Source: Xanthobacteraceae bacterium (GTDB taxonomy: Bacteria > Pseudomonadota > Alphaproteobacteria > Rhizobiales > Xanthobacteraceae). From it: 8,816 nucleotides of DNA. Where the stretch lies: assembly GCA_030043175.1 (NCBI GenBank), contig JASHYD010000433.1:1-8816 (forward strand). The letters run 5' to 3'. Position numbers and translations under genes: made by a program. This document shows positions 1 through 7,320 of this stretch, piece after piece; position 1 is the first letter of the stretch; each line of letters starts with the position of its first letter. The notes under the pieces were generated by a model, which was given only the letters and a program-made list of their open reading frames with translations, was not told where the DNA came from and did no database searches.

Positions 1-644
1 GAGCGCTCGAATGGACGCTCGCGGCGATTGATAAACGCCGTCCTCATGCCGGCGGACTTGGCGCCGATCACATCGAACGCATGGTTGGCAACGAACAGGA
101 CCTGATCCGCCCGGAGCCCAACAAGCTCGGCCGCCTTGGTGTAGGTCGCGCCGTGCGGCTTGAAGGAGTTAGCCTCAGCAACCGATATGAGCCGGTCGAA
201 GGGCACGTTGTGATACTTCTTGGCGGTCTCCAGCATGTCCGGGTCGCCGTTCGAGAGCACGACGAGCTTGTATCTTGTCTGAAGCTTTGCGAGCGCAGCC
301 GGCACTTCCGGGAAACACTCGAGCCTCTCGATCGCGGCAACGAGATCGCGGACTTCGTCGTCCGTATGTGCGATTCCGCTGCGGTTCAGCACATGATCGA
401 GCGCACGAAAGCCGATCTCGCGGTACGGCGTGTGTTCCTTATGCAGCAGCGCGTCGATCATGGAATTTTCGAAGTGCGTCCGGCGCCACCAGGTAACGAA
501 TGAATTTGGGTTGCCGGTCCAGCCCTTGGCAACGAGGTACGGCGTGGCGATCTTTGTCAGCCCGCCCTGCATATCGACGACCGTGCCGTACAGATCGAAC
601 ATGCACACCTCGATCCTGTCCTTTAGAGTTTGGATGTCCGTCAT
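1..644 (-). CDS. Haloacid dehalogenase, type II (partial, C-terminus off window)
   Basis: Cytoplasmic HAD-superfamily hydrolase of the type II 2-haloacid dehalogenase group, which removes halide from short 2-haloalkanoic acids through an aspartyl-ester intermediate. Translating the minus strand from the ATG at 644-642 gives 214 residues open to the window edge; the usual length is about 220-240, so only the C-terminal end is missing. Visible motifs are FDLYGT with nucleophile Asp17 and Thr21, WWRR at 52-55 (likely the substrate-carboxylate arginine), LSNG with Ser131, SFKP with Lys162 followed by Tyr168, and VANHAFD ending in Asp191. In classical L-2-haloacid dehalogenases the last motif is SSNAWD, so Ser and Asn positions are Ala186 and His188 here; some rhizobial paralogues look similar, and the true substrate is uncertain. 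A GAAAGGGA ribosome site lies about 9 bases before the ATG. A transporter remnant sits 88 bases upstream on the same strand. Confidence 0.9.
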   Translation of the reverse strand, partial: MTDIQTLKDRIEVCMFDLYGTVVDMQGGLTKIATPYLVAKGWTGNPNSFVTWWRRTHFENSMIDALLHKEHTPYREIGFRALDHVLNRSGIAHTDDEVRDLVAAIERLECFPEVPAALAKLQTRYKLVVLSNGDPDMLETAKKYHNVPFDRLISVAEANSFKPHGATYTKAAELVGLRADQVLFVANHAFDVIGAKSAGMRTAFINRRERPFER

Positions 645-653
645 TGCCGTTCG

Positions 654-661
654 TCCCTTTC
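654..661 (-). promoter_or_regulatory. Ribosome binding site of the haloacid dehalogenase gene
   Basis: GAAAGGGA on the minus strand, about 9 bases before the ATG at 644. It supports this start; the next in-frame ATG (Met15) would remove the residues leading into the nucleophile motif. Confidence 0.6.
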
Positions 662-731
662 GCAGCGCCGTGTGATTTTGTTGGTCGATGTGACCGCGCC
701 CGTTGCATTTGTGAAATTGATTTATGCTCTA

Positions 732-915
732 TTAAACTGATCTGTGATTGCCTGCCCGGGCCATGGGAAGAAGGAGCACCGCCGCCACCCCCGCACCCAA
801 CCAGATTGCCGCTTCGATACCGCGATTTGGTTATACCGAGAGACAGATCGCCACGGCCGCCCCGAAGGACTGCCCCGGCAGACGCGACGCGGCCGGGACG
901 CCGGCGCTATCGCTC
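732..915 (-). pseudogene. C-terminal remnant of a DHA2/EmrB-type MFS transporter
   Basis: Read on the minus strand, this piece encodes SRLPGQSFGAAVAI, then a stop (TAA) and EAAIWLGAGVAAVLL, ending at a TAA at 734-732. In the 14-helix DHA2 family of proton-driven drug exporters the last part of the protein has the same plan: an ARLLGQSLGAALVAL helix start, a short loop, then an ALWLGAG final helix. The internal stop and the lack of an upstream reading frame on this strand show that it is a remnant. It begins near 915, exactly where an opposite-strand piece of the same family starts. It lies 88 bases upstream of the dehalogenase on the same strand, so the two may once have formed an operon. The match is from memory of the family. 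Confidence 0.55.
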
Positions 916-1135
916 CCGTCGCACGGCAAACCGTTTCAACCGGTCTTTCCGGTCCTTTAGGTGGCTGGGGTTATTTGATCGGGCTCAGCCTGTTGGCCGT
1001 GCCACCGCCATCGGCCGGTATCTTCGACATCGCGTGCCGTCTTGTCCTTTGCGGCATCGGTTTCGCATTGCCGGTCACCGAACATCAAGGCGATTGATGA
1101 GCATCGAACCCTGAAGGCGGCGATCAACGCCGCAG
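905..1135 (+). pseudogene. Internal remnant of a DHA2/EmrB-type MFS transporter, inverted relative to its C-terminal piece
   Basis: The plus strand encodes IAPVA, then PLGGWGYLIGLSLLAV, SAGIFDIACRLVLCGIGFAL and, after a frameshift near 1068-1075, SPNIKAI. DHA2 transporters have this order before their last two helices: PxAGxLSDR, a glycine-rich helix, DIAWRxALCGxGFGLFQSPN. The expected continuation (SGAASGMVAxSRLLGQ) is missing downstream, but its equivalent is present on the other strand at 915-732. The two pieces therefore complement each other and look like one gene in which a segment of about 220 bases was inverted. No N-terminal transporter sequence was seen on either strand beyond 1140. 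No function is expected. Confidence 0.5.
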
Positions 1136-1620
1136 ATTGCACCTTGATCTTCCTGTTCCAACTCTTGATATACTATCCTATCACGGTTTCGAAGAACTCA
1201 CTCAGAAGCTCTGGCCAAATTTGGCTCCTCTCGTGTGCTTGGCGACTCACAAAACGAGAGGCTGTAGCGGTGAACGACCGCCGCACATGTCACACTTCTA
1301 CTCCCCCGCCAGCAGAGTCGAACCTCCTATTCGGGGTTGGCAGGATTATCTTCGTAGAGGAACCCGAACGACGGTGTATCTGCATTCATCACATGATTGG
1401 CAGGTCATAGGTCGGTAATGAGTTTCGTGGGAACTGCTATTGAGTTCATGCAGCCGTAGCGAATGCCTTCCCGCGTTGGCGGCCATTGAAGGAAGTGTAC
1501 GTTCCCGCTTCCTCTCGCTTGGGTCGATCCGTCGCTTGACGTCCGCCTGGATCTGCACCAGTTAACGCCCATGTTCTCGCTGCTGTTGGACTCTGTTCAA
1601 GAGTACTTACTGGCCACACG
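1136..1620. other. Non-coding stretch with no recognisable content
   Basis: I translated both strands of this stretch and found only short frames without family resemblance or good ribosome sites. A tRNA-like string near 1315-1330 does not form a paired T-arm. It must hold the promoter of the hydrolase gene that follows, but no convincing -35/-10 pair stands out. Confidence 0.4.
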
Positions 1621-1635
1621 TTGCGCGACAGCAGG

Positions 1636-3324
1636 ATGGTTACCATTCGATCTCGAATCATGACGCGAGTCGTAGCAAGAGGACTGCGGCGTTGGCATTC
1701 ATTTTCGACCGGCGGCCTTTTGCTCGGGACGCTATTCTTTGCCGCCTCCCTGACGCCGTCGCTGCTCCCGCGGACTGTTTTGACGCAGGGCGTCCTTTCG
1801 GGATGCTCTCTCGCGGGCGGATACGGCATCGGCGTATTCGACAGTTGGCTTTGGACCTACATGGAGCTCATGGAGCCCGACGGCCGCTTCTTGCGCGTCG
1901 CCAAGCTCGCTGCCGCGACCGGTTGTGCAATCGTCGCGATCATCTCCCTCTGGCACGCGGCAGGATGGCAGAATTCGATCCGTGAGTTGATGGAACTCGA
2001 GCCGGTCGGCGCGGCGCATCCACTCAAGGTCAGCGCGATCGCGCTCGCTGTTTTCGCAATCCTGATTGTGCTCGCACGATTCTTCCGAACGACGATCCGC
2101 GTCGTAGCGACAAGAGCTAACCGCTTCCTTCCACGGCGGGTGTCCAATGTCGTTGGCGTCGTCGCGGCGGTTGCGCTGTTCTGGGCGATCTTCGCTGGAG
2201 TTCTGTTTCGTACTGCACTGCGCGTTGCCCAGGAGTCGTTCCAGGAATACGACGCGCTGATCGATTCGGAGACCGAGCCGCCCACGGACCCTCTGAAGAC
2301 CGGCAGCAGAGCTTCGCTGCTCGCCTGGGACAGGCTCGGTCGGGCGGGACGGGAGTTCATCAGCTCGGGGCCGACCCGTGAAGTTATCAGCGCTTTCACA
2401 GGCAGAGCGGCACTCCAGCCTGTTCGCGTCTATGTCGGGTTACGATCGGCAAACACGCCGCAAGCGCGCGCCAAGCTTGCCCTGGAAGAATTGAAGCGGG
2501 TTGGCGGGTTCGAGCGATCCGTGCTGATTGTGATGACGCCGACGGGCACGGGCTGGGTTGACCCGGCGGCGATCGACAGCGTCGAATATCTGCACGAAGG
2601 TGCAGTAGCGAGCGTCGCCATGCAGTATTCCTATCTCGCCAGTTGGCTCTATCTGCTTGCGGACCCCGGCTATGGCGCCGATGTTGCACGGGCCCTGTTC
2701 AAGGAGATCTATGGATACTGGATCACGCTTCCCAAGAGCGGCCGGCCGAGACTTTATCTGCACGGGATCAGTCTTGGCGCCATGAATTCCGAACAGTCGA
2801 CGGACCTGCTAGAAGTCATGGGCGATCCGTTCGACGGCGCACTCTGGAGCGGGCCGCCCTATTCGAGCAAGTTGTGGCGCTGGCTCACCGATCATCGCAA
2901 TCCCGGATCGCCCGCCTGGCTTCCCAAATTCCGCGATGGATCGTTCGTCCGGTTCATGAACCAGCATGGAGAGTTTGCCGATCCGGCTTCGCGTCTGAGT
3001 GCCGCGTGGGGACCGATCCGGATCGTCTATCTCCAATATGCGAGCGACCCTGTGACGTTTTTCGACTATCGCAGCCTCTATCGCGAGCCGCAATGGATGG
3101 CTCCACCGCGCGGCCCCGACGTGTCGCCGGATTTGCGCTGGTACCCACTTGTAACCCTCCTCCAACTGACGCTGGACATGCTCACGGCAACCAATGCGCC
3201 GATCGGTCACGGTCATGTCTATGCGCCGGCACACTACATCGACGCGTGGATCAACGTTACCGACGTCCCCAACTGGTCGCCGGCAGATATCGCGCGGCTA
3301 AAGCACCATCTCTCCAAACCCTAA
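1636..3324 (+). CDS. Membrane-anchored alpha/beta hydrolase (Abhydrolase_9 family)
   Basis: Integral inner-membrane protein with an N-terminal helix bundle and a C-terminal alpha/beta hydrolase domain; family members are uncharacterised or poorly characterised hydrolases, so the substrate is unknown. From the ATG at 1636 the product has 562 residues. Five hydrophobic segments lie at about 26-45 (ending LTPSLLP, a family signature), 52-73, 91-108, 132-150 and 172-191. The hydrolase domain follows from about 260: PTGTGWVDP, AMQYSYL, then GISLG with probable nucleophile Ser379 (relatives as I recall them have GESLG), ASDPV with a candidate acid at Asp471, RGPDVSP, RWYP, and GHGH at 525-527 as the likely catalytic histidine region. 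Length and domain order look complete. The start is uncertain: an in-frame TTG at 1621 and an ATG at 1660 are alternatives and none has a good ribosome site. It appears monocistronic, with a pseudogene downstream. Confidence 0.9.
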   Translation: MVTIRSRIMTRVVARGLRRWHSFSTGGLLLGTLFFAASLTPSLLPRTVLTQGVLSGCSLAGGYGIGVFDSWLWTYMELMEPDGRFLRVAKLAAATGCAIVAIISLWHAAGWQNSIRELMELEPVGAAHPLKVSAIALAVFAILIVLARFFRTTIRVVATRANRFLPRRVSNVVGVVAAVALFWAIFAGVLFRTALRVAQESFQEYDALIDSETEPPTDPLKTGSRASLLAWDRLGRAGREFISSGPTREVISAFTGRAALQPVRVYVGLRSANTPQARAKLALEELKRVGGFERSVLIVMTPTGTGWVDPAAIDSVEYLHEGAVASVAMQYSYLASWLYLLADPGYGADVARALFKEIYGYWITLPKSGRPRLYLHGISLGAMNSEQSTDLLEVMGDPFDGALWSGPPYSSKLWRWLTDHRNPGSPAWLPKFRDGSFVRFMNQHGEFADPASRLSAAWGPIRIVYLQYASDPVTFFDYRSLYREPQWMAPPRGPDVSPDLRWYPLVTLLQLTLDMLTATNAPIGHGHVYAPAHYIDAWINVTDVPNWSPADIARLKHHLSKP

Positions 3325-3421
3325 CCCGCACCAAGCTCGCTTGGATCGCCGCGCTGAGCCATCTCCTGACAAGCACCATCAGTCGTCGGACTCGAAACCG
3401 GCAGCGACCTCATCATAAAGT

Positions 3422-3829
3422 AAAATCCTCTACGTGCCGGGCGGGCTCGGCGTTTACGCCGCGCAAACGCGACCTGCGATTCTCGACTTCATCTGCAAAT
3501 TGCATGAGACGACGACCTGGACCGTAGGCATCTGCAATGGAGTCGAGATCCTCGCCAACGCGGGTTCTCGATGGCGTCCACCAACTACTTCGCACGTGAC
3601 CGGGTGGCTCTCGGCGGCAAGAGCTAAAGACCCGGTATCACCGCGATGTGACGATCGTCACCGGGGCCGGCGTCTCTGCGAGCGCCGACGCTGGATTGTG
3701 TCTGAGCGTGAGATCGCAGGCCAAGAGGTCGCGGAAAGAATTCAGCTCGGGATCGAGTATTATCCCGATCCGCCATTCGGGCCAAAAACCGCCGACGAGG
3801 CCAGCCACCAGGCAAAGGCGCAAAACGTC
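3422..3829 (+). pseudogene. DJ-1/PfpI-family (isonitrile-hydratase-like) pseudogene
   Basis: The piece begins with KILYVPGGLG, continues through WTVGICNG (the nucleophile-elbow cysteine of the family), STNYFARDRVALGG, DVTIVTGAGVSASADAG and EVAERIQLGIEYYPDPPFG, which is the order in DJ-1/PfpI proteins of the isonitrile hydratase type. It uses three reading frames: frame 2 to about 3568, frame 1 from about 3571 to a TAA at 3625-3627, frame 3 from about 3630 to about 3705, then frame 2 again. About 70 N-terminal residues expected before VPGG are absent; a TAA lies just upstream at 3416. With at least three frameshifts, a stop and a missing N-terminus, it cannot make a working enzyme. It follows the intact hydrolase on the same strand by about 100 bases. 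Confidence 0.75.
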
Positions 3830-3887
3830 GACTTCGAGAGGCGCGGAGATCCTTGCAGGCATTCCGCGTCAGTTCTAACGCCTAAAG

Positions 3888-4095
3888 ATGTGGCGTGAGG
3901 TTATCAAATACACCAGGCCCGCTACCATCGGCATGCTGAGCGGCTCCACCGTCATGAACGCCTTCGCAATTCAGTGCTCAGCCCTCCCGCTGGCTCAACG
4001 ACGCCGCGGTTGTGCTCCGTCTTGCGACCCCGGCGCTGATCTACACGCTAACGCGCATCGGCGGGGCAATGTGCATCGACAACCATAACAAGTGA
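3888..4095 (+). pseudogene. Possible degraded membrane-protein fragment, family unknown
   Basis: One frame from the ATG at 3888 reads through IGMLSGSTVMNAFAIQ, and another from 3958 to a TGA at 4093-4095 reads WLNDAAVVLRLATPALIYTL and ends MCIDNHNK. The two are hydrophobic, abut near 3975-3990 and together resemble a short frameshifted membrane protein. I do not recognise a family, and there is no convincing ribosome site. It may simply be chance open frame in GC-rich DNA next to a pseudogene. Confidence 0.2.
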
Positions 4096-4385
4096 GGCGA
4101 CCGGTTTGACGAACTCCCGCCGTCGCATCGCGCGCCGATGAGCGAATCCTGCCGCCAGGGGCCGGCCTTTGTCGAAGGACGGCATTTGTCGCGTGACAAG
4201 GTTAGCCGACCATAGTTGCAGCCAGCGCGGCGTTCATCCGGTGCTCTTGGCCCGGGGGCCAGTTCGTCGTCCCGTCCAAAATCGCATCCCTGTTTGCACT
4301 CCAGCAATGGAGCGCCCACTGAGTGACATCAATCGCGGTATTATCGAGGTCCACCGGATCCTATCGTCAGCTTTCAGTCCGAGCT
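4096..4385. other. Intergenic stretch without a gene
   Basis: Short frames on both strands show no family features. The only structure seen is the hairpin at 4296-4315, listed separately. The stretch separates the plus-strand remnants from the 3' end of the minus-strand receptor gene. Confidence 0.35.
4296..4315 (-). terminator. Hairpin downstream of the TonB receptor gene, possible weak terminator
   Basis: GCGCTCCA and TGGAGTGC (minus strand) pair over 8 bases with one G-T wobble around a TTGC loop, about 70 bases past the receptor stop codon. No T-run follows on either strand, so intrinsic termination is doubtful. Confidence 0.3.
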
Positions 4386-6751
4386 CTACAGCTTTTGCGA
4401 CACGCCGAAATAGAAACCGCGGCGCGCGCCGTATTGCGGAGCAAATTCACCAATGCCGCTGCCGGTGCGAAGTTCGTAAATTTGATCGAACAAGTTGACC
4501 ACGTCGAAACGCACTGTCAACGGCTTGAAGTCAGGCGACCATTTGAAGTCGTGGGCGATGCCCACATTCACGACCGCGTATGGCGTGGCGTGCAACGAAT
4601 TCGGCACGACCTCGGGCAACTCGCCTGCACGCAGGCCGCTGCCATAGGTTAGATTCGCGGAGAACAGCGTATCATACCACCGATACGAGGCGCCAGCCGA
4701 GCCAGTCATGCGCTGCATGTCATCGGTATAATGCCAATTGGTCAGGAGGTAGTTGTAGTCTGCCGCGTCAATAAGATATTGATTCGACTCGATGTCGACG
4801 GCTCTTGTTATATTGTACGAGAAGTTGGCGTAGGCATTGAAATTCCCGTCATTGTATTTGAGCTTGACCTCGCCGCCTTCGCTGTACCCGCGCGCGTAGT
4901 TGAACTGTGTCAAGACGACCGCCGCACCGAACTGGCCGTCGTCGATCTCATCCCGCGTGTTCTTATAATAAGCGTCGAGCCCCACAGTGAGGCCCGGCAG
5001 CACCTTCTGGTCCACGCCGACATCGTAATAACTCGAGCGTTCGGGCTTCACCGGATCGTTCAAGGGGACTTCGGGCTGATTGGTCGTATTGGTGAACAGC
5101 GCGATATTCGATTGAGCGGCCTGAGCCTGGTAAGGCGGGGTGAAATAGCGTGCGAAACCGGCGTGAAGGGTGGTGGCGTCGAACGGCTTATATATCAGAG
5201 CGACGCGCGGACTGAGCTGATTGGCATCGACATACTGATACAATTGATCGAACCGCAAGCCCCAGTTCAAGGTGAGCTGGCTAGTCAATTTCCATTCGTC
5301 CTGAAGGTAGACCCCAATGTTCCATCCGAGCTTTGAATTGTCATCGGTAAGGGTCATGGGCGGTCCTGTAACTGCACCGACAGCCCCGGGCAGGACGGTC
5401 GCCACGTCGCCAACGTTCGTCTGCTCGCCACTGACCGCGAAGCCCGCCCGCAAGATATGTTGGTCGTTTGCGATGTAGGATGCATCACCTTGCACGCCGG
5501 TGAGCATGCTTCGCCGTTCGACGTTGGATGCTACATCGTTGAACACCAAATCGCCGAAAACATCAGGAATGAAGCGGATCTCGGCGTACCGCGAATAAAC
5601 CGCGAGTTGCGCGTCGCCGTCGCTGCCATGTGTCTGTAATGCTACGATATTGGCGACGTAGGTATCGTACTCTCTCTCATTGAGGGTTGACGAGTTGAAA
5701 TTCGCCGGACCGAAATCGCCGAGCGGCGTCTGCCCAGGGTTGTTCGGTATCTGGAACGCGCTATAGGATTCGGCGGATATCACGCTGAGCCGTGTCGAGT
5801 CGTCGAGCAGCGTCGATGCGTAGCCGAAGAATTTACCTTGCTGCGTTTGATCGTGGAGAGCGTTGGGCGACGACGTCGTGTTTTCGAGCCCGAGATCGTT
5901 CCACGTGCCGCGCGCGGTTACGAAATATTCCGAATTGCCGACGCTGCCGCCATAGTCGAAGCTGGGCGTGAACGTCTGTCGGCTGCCGCCATAGAGACTG
6001 ACTTCGCCGCCCGGTGTCGCAAAACTGCGGCTCGTGATATCGAGCACGCCCGCAGTGCGCAGCCCGTACTGCGCCGGCAGCGTGCCGGTAAGCAGGGACA
6101 TGCTGCCGATGAAATTGGTGTCGAGGACCGGACCGAGCGCCGATACCCCCTCGGGAAGCACGACGCCGTTGATCCTGATTGCACATTCGCATATTCGTTG
6201 CGAACGTGAAAATTCGGATTGGAGACGGCCGAATCATAGGACACGCCCGGCAATTGCAAGATCAGCTTGTCGATCGGCGTGTTGTCGGCCTGTGGCAGCG
6301 ACACTATCGCATCACGATCGATGGTGTAGGTGCTGGCCCCGAGCTTTGGCAGCAAGTTTTCGCGCGACAGGTCCAACACACCCATCTTGTAATCCAAGGC
6401 CGCCTGTGCCGGGGTTGGTCCTCCGGTTCCGGGCGCTGCCGCCTGCGAGGCACCCGGGGTCTGGGGAGGGGCACCGCTGACCGGCGCCGCCCGGCGCTTC
6501 GGCACTTGCCTTTTCGCTGTCACCTTTATCTCAGGCAACTGCGCCGTCCCTTTTTCCATTTCGGATGGCGTTGCTGCGCCCTTTCCCCCTTCGTCTTGCG
6601 CTACAGCCAGCGAGTTGGCGAGGAAGTACAGCCCGATCGCAATCCCCGACACGAACGAGGCGGGACAAAGCACGCGAATCGATACGATGTGGTCTGCGCA
6701 GGCGCAACGGCGTCCGGCAGGCGAGTTCTCCCGCGATGATCCCGAAGACAT
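4386..6751 (-). pseudogene. TonB-dependent outer-membrane receptor, single-base frameshift in the plug
   Basis: Outer-membrane ligand-gated importer that moves iron chelates, cobalamin or similar cargo into the periplasm using TonB energy. About 788 codons from the ATG at 6751 to a TAG at 4388-4386. Residues 25-52 form a signal peptide with a likely cut after LAVA; LPEIKVTA at 72-79 is a TonB-box-like segment, followed by a proline/alanine-rich linker. The plug spans about 135-260: STYTIDRDAI, LILQLPGVSYDS, then RINGVVLPEG, LTGTLPAQYGLRTAGVLDI. A long aromatic-rich beta barrel follows, with NLFD near the end and C-terminal GFYFGVSQKL. The frame breaks after Gln191: the next codon retains only two bases (6178-6177), where relatives would have Gln-Tyr/Ile-Arg-Ile-Asn. 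One missing base explains it, so it is either a recent inactivation or a sequencing error. The downstream part alone could start only at weak codons such as GTG 6161, without a signal peptide. The cargo cannot be told; an iron box at the start suggests an iron compound. Confidence 0.85.
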
Positions 6752-6768
6752 TTTAGAACGTTCCTAAA
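6752..6768. promoter_or_regulatory. Irr-type iron control element (ICE) overlapping the receptor's ribosome site
   Basis: TTTAGAACGTTCCTAAA matches the alphaproteobacterial Irr box TTTAGAA-N3-TTCTAAA at 13 of 14 fixed positions. Irr binds such boxes when haem or iron is low, activating or repressing according to position. The box touches the start codon at 6751 and contains the TAGGAA ribosome site (6761-6766, minus strand). Binding there would most simply block transcription, unless the true start is further inside the gene: the minus strand reads TAAAAT across the box end and ATG, a possible -10. Confidence 0.6.
6761..6766 (-). promoter_or_regulatory. Ribosome binding site of the TonB receptor gene
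   Basis: TAGGAA on the minus strand, 9 bases before the ATG at 6751. It supports that start although it gives a rather long (about 24-residue) region before the hydrophobic core of the signal peptide. Confidence 0.5.
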
Positions 6769-6799
6769 CACGATTCGTCCGCCGAAATCTCCGATAACA

Positions 6800-6905
6800 A
6801 CGACCATCCGAACTAACAACTGGTTATCCTGTATATTGTAGAGCTTCCAATTTTGATTATTTTAACTTTCAAGTTGTAACAATTCTAATTCTAATACGCT
6901 GAGCC
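6800..6905 (-). promoter_or_regulatory. AT-rich upstream region, probable promoter of the receptor gene
   Basis: The most AT-rich stretch in the window, lying 50-150 bases before the receptor start. One candidate on the minus strand is TTGTTA, 17 bases, TAATCA; the second hexamer is weak. It also contains two small palindromes, AACTT-TC-AAGTT at 6864-6875 and TAAC-AACTG-GTTA at 6814-6826, which may be protein sites or chance in AT-rich DNA. Confidence 0.35.
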
Positions 6906-6930
6906 CAGCGTCTTATTGAGACCGCCCGAG

Positions 6931-6947
6931 CTTAGAACGTCTTTAAA
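6931..6947. promoter_or_regulatory. Second, weak ICE-like box
   Basis: CTTAGAACGTCTTTAAA keeps 11 of the 14 fixed positions of the Irr box and shares TTAGAACGT with the strong box at 6752-6768. Its centre is 179 bases from that of the strong box. It may be an auxiliary Irr site or chance. Confidence 0.25.
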
Positions 6948-7320
6948 TTGCGCCACTCGCAATTCCGGTCGCCTGATATCGAGGGAACGAGGAGGAAGAA
7001 GAGGAAAGGCTTGGCGAAAATAGTTTGGAGAGATTCTAGTCAGCGGGAGCGGCGCGAGGGTGAAAGCCGACGGCGGGGCCGACGCGACCTTGTTGCGCCT
7101 CACGCGGTACGGCATGATGGTCGTTTGACCGACAGTCGGAAAAAGCTGTGTCCGGCTTTCGCCTTCACGCCCGTTACTTCCGTTGATAGCATTGTGTCAT
7201 AGCATCGCCGGGCCCGGAGTGATACGCAGCTGTACGAGAGATGAAGGGATGAGGAGGCCCTTCGAGTTCGGCAATCGGGTACTGATGTTAAGCTCCCCTC
7301 GGCGCTCGAATGAGGGTCGC
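6948..7320. other. Intergenic stretch without a recognised gene
   Basis: Holds a purine-rich tract (about 6985-7010) and short open frames on both strands with no family resemblance. The segment 7215-7310 looks more like structured RNA or decayed mobile DNA than protein code, but I cannot assign it. Confidence 0.3.

Noticed and set aside
81..503. Open frame of 140 codons on the plus strand
   Set aside because: It is antisense to the dehalogenase, whose minus-strand frame carries all catalytic motifs.
500..1114. Long plus-strand frame of 204 codons, rich in Arg and Pro
   Set aside because: Composition is that of an out-of-frame read of GC-rich DNA; it runs through the dehalogenase 5' end and both transporter remnants without family features.
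1310..1335. tRNA-like string (GTTCGA on the minus strand)
   Set aside because: The flanking bases do not form a 5-pair T-arm and no anticodon or acceptor arm can be drawn.
2643..3527. 294-codon plus-strand frame overlapping the hydrolase gene
   Set aside because: Arg-rich shadow frame inside the well-supported Abhydrolase_9 coding region.
4731..5336. 201-codon plus-strand frame
   Set aside because: Antisense shadow of the receptor's beta-barrel coding region; no ribosome site or family motif.
5918..6178. C-terminal tail of the receptor's upstream frame beyond the frameshift
   Set aside because: After Gln191 this frame turns Arg/Ser-rich while the neighbouring frame continues the plug domain, so the tail is a frameshift product, not a domain.
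6985..7010. Purine-rich tract like a strong ribosome site
   Set aside because: The frames that follow have no protein-family resemblance and are short; it is probably composition only.
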